NCBI RefSeq assembly: GCF_003002925.1
Contig: NZ_PVTK01000002.1
Location: 124,001 to 188,000, forward strand
From: Vreelandella songnenensis
Lineage (GTDB): Bacteria; Pseudomonadota; Gammaproteobacteria; Pseudomonadales; Halomonadaceae
Direction: 5' to 3'
Length of the DNA stretch: 64,000 nt
This document shows positions 58,393-64,000 of the stretch, one piece after another. The notes under the pieces are model-generated. The model saw only the letters and a list, made by a program, of their open reading frames with translations. It was not told where the DNA came from and did not search any database. The first letter of the stretch is position 1. Every line of letters begins with the position of its first letter. A program made the translations under genes and the position numbers.

Positions 58393-59490
58393 ATGGCTTC
58401 TGACGCCAACTGCTCAACGCCTGCCTACGCCTTTGACTGTTTGGTGTTTATTGGGCGCTTTCAGCCGCCTCACCTGGGGCACCTGGCGGTTCTTCGCGAA
58501 GCGCTGAATCAAGCGCGGCAGGTCATTGTACTGGTAGGGTCGGCCTGGCAGGCACGCTCACTGCGTAACCCTTGGCGGTTTGATGAGCGTCAGGTAATGA
58601 TCCGCTCGATGTTTGATGATGCCGATAACCAGCGCTTGGAAATCACGCCACTGCTGGATGCGCTGTATAACGATGACGTATGGGTGCGCGACGTGCAGCG
58701 CAAAGTACGTGATTTGGCGATACCGGCCAATGCGCGTCTTCCAAGGATAGGCTTGATCGGAGCGGGTCGTGGCCAATCGAGCTACTACCTGTCGCTTTTC
58801 CCCCAGTGGGAGTCAGTCAGCGTGCCGCTGGTCGAGGGCATCTCGTCCGGTCAGATCCGCGAGCGGCTGTTCCACTCGGAAAGCGCGGCGAGCGACTACC
58901 TGAGCACCGGGGCCTCCCACGACCTGCCGCCTGGCGTCGCGAGTAGCGTGAATGAATTCCATCACAGCGATGCTTATTGCCAGCTTCTTGAAGAGCAGAC
59001 GCTGCTGGATCAATATCGTAAGGCCTGGGCTCATGCGCCCTACCCGCCCATTTTTGTGACGGTCAATGCAGTGGTCGTTCAATCCGGGCATGTACTGCTT
59101 GTACGCCGCAATGCAGCACCTGGAAAGGGCCTTTACGCCCTTCCCGGCGGCTTCATCAACCCCCATGAACGCTTGCTCGATGCCTGCATGCGCGAATTGA
59201 GAGAGCGGCTGCGTCTCAAGGTCCCGGAACCCGTATTGAAGGGCTCGTTACGCGGACGGCAACTATTCGATGAGCCGCACCGCAGCTGGCGTGGCCGTAC
59301 GCTTGCCGAAGCCTTCTATTTTGCCCTCCGCCCGGACCAGCAATTGCCTCGCTTGAAACCGGTAAAAGGCGCAGATGAGGCTCGTTGGGTGGCACTGGCA
59401 GACCTTGAACCCGACAGCCTGTTTGAAGATCACTTCTTTATCATTCAGAACTTTCTGGGCCTGCCCGCCGATTTTGGCTCATCGTCTTAG
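58393..59490 (+). CDS. nadM: Bifunctional NMN adenylyltransferase / Nudix hydrolase (NadM-Nudix)
   Basis: A 365-residue fusion from ATG 58393, with a full AAGGAGG ribosome site. Residues about 15-190 form a nucleotidyltransferase with FIGRFQPPHLGHLAVL (HxGH) and EGISSGQIRERLF (ISSxxxR), joining NMN and ATP to NAD. Residues about 225-360 are a Nudix domain of the ADP-ribose pyrophosphatase kind. Its Nudix box reads GFINPHE...RELRERLRL: the second Glu of the EE pair is Arg and the usual Gly position is also changed, so hydrolase activity may be weak or lost. Confidence 0.9.
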   Translation: MASDANCSTPAYAFDCLVFIGRFQPPHLGHLAVLREALNQARQVIVLVGSAWQARSLRNPWRFDERQVMIRSMFDDADNQRLEITPLLDALYNDDVWVRDVQRKVRDLAIPANARLPRIGLIGAGRGQSSYYLSLFPQWESVSVPLVEGISSGQIRERLFHSESAASDYLSTGASHDLPPGVASSVNEFHHSDAYCQLLEEQTLLDQYRKAWAHAPYPPIFVTVNAVVVQSGHVLLVRRNAAPGKGLYALPGGFINPHERLLDACMRELRERLRLKVPEPVLKGSLRGRQLFDEPHRSWRGRTLAEAFYFALRPDQQLPRLKPVKGADEARWVALADLEPDSLFEDHFFIIQNFLGLPADFGSSS

Positions 59491-59509
59491 GCAACCTTGC
59501 GTGCCAAGG

Positions 59510-60427
59510 CTAAGCCTGCAAGAAGTCTCGCGGAAGTTTCATCATCTGCCGCCAAAGCTTCTCGACGCCCGGCTTATGGACCAGCGAGCAGCGGTAAAGA
59601 CGAATTTCCAGCGGAATATCCCAACTTTCGTCGCCCGCCCTGACCAGACGTCCGCTCTTGAGCTCTTCACGAATGCAGAAATCCGGTATCCAGGCAGCTC
59701 CTATGCCCTGAAGCACCATTCCTTTCAGACCTTCCGCCATGGCGGTTTCATAAACGGTGCGCAGTTTCATGCGTAGCGGGTCGTTTTTCAGCAACATGCG
59801 CACGCTTCGGCCTAGAAAAGCGCCTTGGGTATAGGCCAGATAGGGAATTGACGCGTCACCTTGCAGCGAAAAACAGGGTTTTCCGTTTTCATCAGGCAGT
59901 GATACCGGCAGCATATTGACCTTGCCGATCGAGAAGGAAGGAAACACTTCTGCATCCAGCTGCATGGTGGCAAAAGGATCATAATAAGCCAGCATGAGAT
60001 CGCAGTTGCCTTCACGCAGTACGTGAATGGCCTCGCCCACGTTCATGGCGACCAGACGCGTGGGCAGCTCGCCCAAGCCCTTCTGAAGACGCGAGATCCA
60101 GGGCGGAAAGAAGCTGAGTGCCAGCGAATGGGCGGCGACGATATCCAGCGCCTCGTTGGCAATGGAAAGTCCGCGCAGGTGGCTCAATGATTCGTTGAGC
60201 TGCTCGACGAGATTGCGCGCAGTGACCAGAAATAGCTGGCCTTCAGAGGTAAGCCCGACCGGCGTGGTGGAACGATCAACCAGGGTGACGCCAATGGCCT
60301 GTTCCAGGGCACGAATGCGCCGACTGAATGCCGGCTGGGTAACGTGGCGTTGCCGGGCGGATGCCGAAAAGCTTCGGGTATTGGCAAGTGCTACGAAATC
60401 TTCAAGCCATTTTGTTTCAAGATTCAC
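59510..60427 (-). CDS. LysR-type regulator, HypT-like
   Basis: A 305-residue LysR protein: winged helix (about 1-62, with VTQPAFSRRIRALEQAIGVT near 29-48) and a ligand domain (about 90-295). The start ETKWLEDFVALANTRSFSAS and the segment around IVAAHSLALSFFP resemble HypT (YjiE), the hypochlorite-responsive regulator of E. coli activated by methionine oxidation. Whether the key Met residues are kept needs an alignment. Convergent with nadM, upstream of cls on the same strand. Confidence 0.82.
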   Translation of the reverse strand: MNLETKWLEDFVALANTRSFSASARQRHVTQPAFSRRIRALEQAIGVTLVDRSTTPVGLTSEGQLFLVTARNLVEQLNESLSHLRGLSIANEALDIVAAHSLALSFFPPWISRLQKGLGELPTRLVAMNVGEAIHVLREGNCDLMLAYYDPFATMQLDAEVFPSFSIGKVNMLPVSLPDENGKPCFSLQGDASIPYLAYTQGAFLGRSVRMLLKNDPLRMKLRTVYETAMAEGLKGMVLQGIGAAWIPDFCIREELKSGRLVRAGDESWDIPLEIRLYRCSLVHKPGVEKLWRQMMKLPRDFLQA

Positions 60428-60478
60428 CTCACACTCCTCTGCCCTTCATAGCGTGTTTTTGCATTGTTCAACCACTGC

Positions 60479-61897
60479 TTATTGTATGGGAGACATCAAG
60501 TAAGCGGCTCTTGATACCACTTTTTTCCATAAAGGCCGCTTTTGAATTTCATCTACCGTAACACGCCGGCATTGCGCAAAATCCTTTTCCAGCATGTGAT
60601 GCACTTCTTCTGCAAACGTGGTGCTCGGAATGAACGCGGTAATCTCGAAATTCAGGCGAAACGAACGATTGTCCAGGTTTACCGTGCCGACAGTTGCTGC
60701 GTCGTTATCGATCAGCATGATTTTTTGGTGAAGAAATCCAGGAAGATAACGGTATATTTTTACGCCTGCTTTCAACATGTCGGGCAAGAACGAAAAGGCA
60801 GATAGAAAGACCAGCAGATGATCCGGCCGCTCTGGAATCATGACGCGTACATCGATACCACGCATGGCGGCCAGTCGCAAAGCGTCCTGAACGCCCTGGT
60901 CGGGGACAAAATAGGGGCTGGTAACCCATAACCGGTGAGTAGCACTATGAATCAGTTGCTGAATCAACAGACTGGCCGTGTCCTGTCGGTCAGCCGGGCC
61001 TGAAGGCACAATCACTACGTGCTGGTCGGTATCGGCATGGCTCTCGGCTTGCCAGTTCAGGCTGGCAACCTCACCGGTAGCCCAGTGCCAATCTTCCCAG
61101 AAGGCCTCCTGGAGGCCAAGTACGCTTGGTCCTTCCAACATCAAGTGGGTATCCCGCCAGGGCCCGTGTTTGGGGTTCTGCCCAAGATACTCGACGCCGA
61201 CATTGAAGCCGCCAAGCCACCCCTGCTTGCCATCTATCACGGCTATCTTGCGGTGATTGCGAAAGTTCAGCTGAAAACGGTGCTTGAACCCACGCGAAGA
61301 GCGAAATGGGCTGACGGCGATATCCTCGGCGGTAAGCTCCTTCAGGTAGCCTTCGCCAAGCTTGCGGCTACCTATTTCGTCGTACAGAAAATAGACGCGC
61401 ACGCCCCTTCTTGCCGCTTTCAGCAAATGTGCGTGAAGCCGGCGCCCGAGCGCATCGTCACGCACGATAAAGAACTGCAGCAGCAGGTAGTGCTCTGCCC
61501 TGTCGATGCCCTCGAACAGGCTGGTAAAGGTGGCTTCACCATCTATCAAGAGCGTGGCATTGTTGCCGCGCGTCAGCGGCATCATGGCCAACTGCTCGAC
61601 GGCCTGAATATCGGAATTGGCAGGCGGCGCCAGAAACGGCCGAGTGCTCTCCTGGTATCGCGCCAATACACGTCTGAGCACGTTATCGCGCTCACCACGG
61701 GCCATTACATAGCCGTAAAAACGCGGGCGGCCAAAAAACCAGTAAGCCGGTAAGGCAACATAGGGAAAGATGAACAGTGAAATGATCCATGCAATGGCGC
61801 CCTGCGATGTTCGACTCGACATCAGCGCCATGACGGCTGATACCATTCCTAGAATGTGTATCAGCATAATGCCTGTCCCTAGCAACCAAGAAGCCAT
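60479..61897 (-). CDS. cls: Cardiolipin synthase (phospholipase D family)
   Basis: A 472-residue enzyme from ATG 61897 (ggggaag ribosome site). Two N-terminal membrane segments (about 1-60) and two HKD motifs: NHRKIAVIDGKQGWLGG (near 222-238) and LHQKIMLIDNDAATVGTVN (near 402-420). Joins two phosphatidylglycerols into cardiolipin; resembles ClsA. Relevant to membrane adaptation to salt. Confidence 0.93.
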   Translation of the reverse strand: MASWLLGTGIMLIHILGMVSAVMALMSSRTSQGAIAWIISLFIFPYVALPAYWFFGRPRFYGYVMARGERDNVLRRVLARYQESTRPFLAPPANSDIQAVEQLAMMPLTRGNNATLLIDGEATFTSLFEGIDRAEHYLLLQFFIVRDDALGRRLHAHLLKAARRGVRVYFLYDEIGSRKLGEGYLKELTAEDIAVSPFRSSRGFKHRFQLNFRNHRKIAVIDGKQGWLGGFNVGVEYLGQNPKHGPWRDTHLMLEGPSVLGLQEAFWEDWHWATGEVASLNWQAESHADTDQHVVIVPSGPADRQDTASLLIQQLIHSATHRLWVTSPYFVPDQGVQDALRLAAMRGIDVRVMIPERPDHLLVFLSAFSFLPDMLKAGVKIYRYLPGFLHQKIMLIDNDAATVGTVNLDNRSFRLNFEITAFIPSTTFAEEVHHMLEKDFAQCRRVTVDEIQKRPLWKKVVSRAAYLMSPIQ

Positions 61898-61954
61898 ACT
61901 CACTTCCCCATCAAGCGTATTAGTCGTTTCAAAACGTCTTACTGAACAAAATGC

Positions 61955-61984
61955 ACAGAAGCCCCGCATTCACGGGGCTTCTGT
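61955..61984 (-). terminator. Terminator of fumA
   Basis: acagaagccccg - cattca - cggggcttctgt, 12-bp stem, 29 bp past the fumarase stop; on the minus strand a short T-rich stretch (gcattttg) follows. Confidence 0.75.
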
Positions 61985-62013
61985 CGGCTAAGGATCTATC
62001 GCGGCAAACGGCA

Positions 62014-63519
62014 TCATGCGGTCTGAGCGATGATTTCCTTCCATTTCGCTGGCCCGGTTTGATGCACTGAAGTGCCCAGGCTATCAACGGCTACCGTCAC
62101 CGGCATATCTTCTACTTCGAACTCGTAGATGGCTTCCATGCCGAGATCTTCAAAGCCGACCACGCGGGACTTCTTGATTGCCTGAGCCACCAGATACGCC
62201 GAACCACCCACGGCCATCAGGTAAACTGCTTCATTATCGCGGATCGCCTCGATGGCCTGCTGGCCACGCTCGGCCTTACCCACCATGCCCAGAAGGCCGG
62301 TCTCTTCGAGCATGGTACGGGTAAATTTATCCATGCGGGTCGCCGTGGTAGGCCCTGCCGGCCCCACTACTTCATCGCCGATAGGATCGACCGGACCTAC
62401 GTAATAGATAAACCGGCCTTTCATATCTACCGGCAGCGGCTCGCCCTTGGCAATCATGTCGACCATGCGCTTGTGGGCGGCGTCACGGCCGGTCAACAGC
62501 TTACCGTTCAGCAGCAGCGTATCGCCGGGCTGCCAGGTTTTCACCTCTTCCGGGGTAACGCTGTCCAGATTGACACGCTTGACGTTGTCACCCATCTCAC
62601 GGGTAATTTCCGGCCAGTCTTCAAGTTTGGGTGCGGCCAGTGCCACGGGGCCCGAGCCATCCAGCGTGAAGTGGGCGTGGCGGGTGGCCGCGCAGTTGGG
62701 AATGATTGCCACAGGCTTATTGGCGGCGTGGGTCGGGTAATCCTTCACCTTGATATCCAGCACGGTGGTCAAACCGCCCAGACCTTGAGCGCCAATGCCG
62801 CTCTTGTTGACCTTGTCGAAAAGCTCAAGGCGCAGCTCTTCGGCGCGATTGCTGGGGCCACGGGCCTGAAGATCCTGAATATCAATCGGATCAAGCAGTG
62901 CTTCCTTGGCAATTTGCATGGCCTTCTCGGCAGTGCCGCCAATGCCAATGCCCAGCATACCCGGCGGGCACCAGCCGGCGCCCATCTTGGGAAGCTGTTC
63001 CATGACCCAGTCGACCACGCTATCCGATGGATTCAGCATGGCGAACTTGGATTTCGCTTCGCTACCGCCCCCTTTAGCGGCAACGTGAATGTCAACCTTA
63101 TCGCCAGGTACGATCTTGTGATGAATGATCGCTGGCGTATTGTCCTTGGTGTTCTGACGCTTGCCATCCGGGTCGGCCAGTACCGAGGCGCGCAGGACGT
63201 TATCCGGCAGCAGATAGGCGCGGCGCACGCCTTCATTGACCATGTCGTCCAGGCTCATATCCGCGTCCCAGGTCACGTTCATCCCCACATGAACAAACAC
63301 GGTAACGATACCGGTATCCTGGCAGATAGGACGATGACCGGTAGCGCACATTCTCGAGTTGATCAGAATCTGCGCAATGGCGTCTTTAGCGGCGGGATTC
63401 TGCTCACGTTTGTAGGCCGCATCCATCGCATCGATAAAGTCTTTCGGGTGGTAGTAAGAGATATATTGAAGAGCATCGGCAACGCTTTGAATCACGTCGT
63501 CCTGGCGAATCACGGTCAT
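62014..63519 (-). CDS. fumA: Class I (Fe-S) fumarate hydratase
   Basis: A 501-residue oxygen-sensitive 4Fe-4S fumarase interconverting fumarate and malate. N-terminal alpha domain with CATGHRPICQDTG (near 58-70) and GWCPPGMLGIGIGGTAEKAM (near 182-201); C-terminal beta domain with GPTTATRMD (near 393-401). Cluster cysteines are present. FumA and FumB cannot be separated from sequence alone; the symbol stands for the class. Single-gene unit. Confidence 0.94.
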   Translation of the reverse strand: MTVIRQDDVIQSVADALQYISYYHPKDFIDAMDAAYKREQNPAAKDAIAQILINSRMCATGHRPICQDTGIVTVFVHVGMNVTWDADMSLDDMVNEGVRRAYLLPDNVLRASVLADPDGKRQNTKDNTPAIIHHKIVPGDKVDIHVAAKGGGSEAKSKFAMLNPSDSVVDWVMEQLPKMGAGWCPPGMLGIGIGGTAEKAMQIAKEALLDPIDIQDLQARGPSNRAEELRLELFDKVNKSGIGAQGLGGLTTVLDIKVKDYPTHAANKPVAIIPNCAATRHAHFTLDGSGPVALAAPKLEDWPEITREMGDNVKRVNLDSVTPEEVKTWQPGDTLLLNGKLLTGRDAAHKRMVDMIAKGEPLPVDMKGRFIYYVGPVDPIGDEVVGPAGPTTATRMDKFTRTMLEETGLLGMVGKAERGQQAIEAIRDNEAVYLMAVGGSAYLVAQAIKKSRVVGFEDLGMEAIYEFEVEDMPVTVAVDSLGTSVHQTGPAKWKEIIAQTA

Positions 63520-63707
63520 GGAGTAACGGCTCCTTGGTTTGCGTCTTGTCTACGGCTTTTTTTAACTGACTGAAAACGGCCGTTTAAGCGTGCGCGGAGT
63601 ATACCGTATTGACAGTAAAGCGGCAGCTTCTAGCGTAGGTTACTTAACCAGACGTAGGTCTAAGAGCAGAATTTATGCATCAGACAAGATAACGGTATAA
63701 TAAATTT

Positions 63708-64000
63708 TCAAGCAGGCTGGCACGTAGGGCACCAGTAAAGCCGCCGAGAACCTGCACTCATCCTCTCGATGACGTCTCCACAGCGATGGCAGCTGAGCCC
63801 TGCTCGCTCGAAAACGGCAAAACGCCATTGGCGGCGAGTCTCACCGGAGGCTATCGCCTGCTCAATCCAGGCCTCGGTATTGGTCACACCGGCCAGCTTG
63901 TAGGCCTGGCGGGTAATCTCCACAATCAGCGTTGCCAGGGTTAACTGCTGTTCTGTGCTGAGGTCAGCGGGCCGCTTGCGTGGGTGAAGCCTTGCAAAGA
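63708..64000 (-). CDS. nei: Endonuclease VIII-like DNA glycosylase, C-terminal part
   Basis: Only the last 97 or so residues are inside the window; the gene continues past the right edge. The visible part has a FARLHPRKRPADLS stretch, a helical segment TLATLIVEITRQAYKLAG and the C-terminal zinc finger CHRCG ... YWCPTCQ, which is that of Nei/Fpg glycosylases; the YWCPxCQ ending is closest to E. coli Nei. These enzymes remove oxidised pyrimidines and nick the abasic site. A reading starting at 63923 would be only a fragment. Confidence 0.8.
   Translation of the reverse strand, partial: FARLHPRKRPADLSTEQQLTLATLIVEITRQAYKLAGVTNTEAWIEQAIASGETRRQWRFAVFERAGLSCHRCGDVIERMSAGSRRLYWCPTCQPA

Overview
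The window reads as a continuous chromosomal segment of a moderately halophilic gammaproteobacterium, most likely a member of the Halomonadaceae (Halomonas or a close relative). The evidence is a complete ectABC ectoine operon, a BCCT osmolyte transporter, proteobacterial synteny (tol-pal, ruvCAB, tamAB, tusDCBE next to yccA, ubiG-mupP) and even, moderately high GC. No rRNA, tRNA, CRISPR array, insertion sequence or prophage was recognised. Sixty-two protein genes are supported. The last one, nei, runs off the right edge.

Layout from left to right. 0.1-2.3 kb: yccA and the tusDCBE sulfur relay for tRNA thiolation. 2.4-6.9 kb: an XRE-cupin regulator and an HDAC-family amidohydrolase, divergent from a Pat-type acyl-CoA synthetase/GNAT fusion. 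6.9-13.6 kb: pdxH, a DUF2069 gene with wrbA, a membrane-anchored GGCT-like protein, smrA, sulfite reductase with its DUF934 partner, and a MATE transporter. 13.6-21.8 kb: metH, nfuA, the BCCT carrier and msrPQ. 21.9-24.9 kb: a KfrA-like coiled-coil DNA-binding gene divergent from a complete solitary tyrosine recombinase, then sufE. 24.9-29.6 kb: a leftward run of a lipoprotein retropepsin-like protease, a 7TM inactive transglutaminase, an ATP-grasp ligase, a Zur-like regulator, hisI and yidD. 29.9-32.4 kb: ectABC. 32.5-35.4 kb: gor, a beta-carbonic anhydrase and msrA. 35.4-43.5 kb: a leftward cluster of a UGDH-like protein without the catalytic Cys, a membrane-anchored coiled-coil protein, tamA and tamB. 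43.7-46 kb: ubiG-mupP converging on yciK. 46-53.9 kb: ruvC-ruvA-ruvB-ybgC-tolQ-tolR-tolA-tolB-pal-cpoB. 53.9-64 kb: aspS, an FmdB zinc ribbon, a D-2-hydroxyacid dehydrogenase, a YihY protein, NadM with a Nudix domain, a HypT-like LysR regulator, cardiolipin synthase, class I fumarase and the end of nei.

Functional themes are osmoadaptation (ectABC, BCCT), envelope integrity (Tol-Pal, TamAB, Cls, MupP), sulfur and Fe-S metabolism (Tus, CysI, NfuA, SufE, MetH) and oxidant repair (MsrA, MsrPQ, Gor, HypT-like, WrbA).

Four places look most worth following up. (1) The kfrA/recombinase pair has a lox-like 13-10-13 bp inverted repeat in its shared intergenic region. (2) The apparently catalytically dead UGDH paralogue and an unknown membrane coiled-coil gene lie directly upstream of tamAB. 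(3) The protease/transglutaminase/ATP-grasp trio lies downstream of ectABC. (4) A deacetylase-family gene is divergent from a Pat-type acetyltransferase gene. All functional calls are made by reading the sequence; no database search was run.
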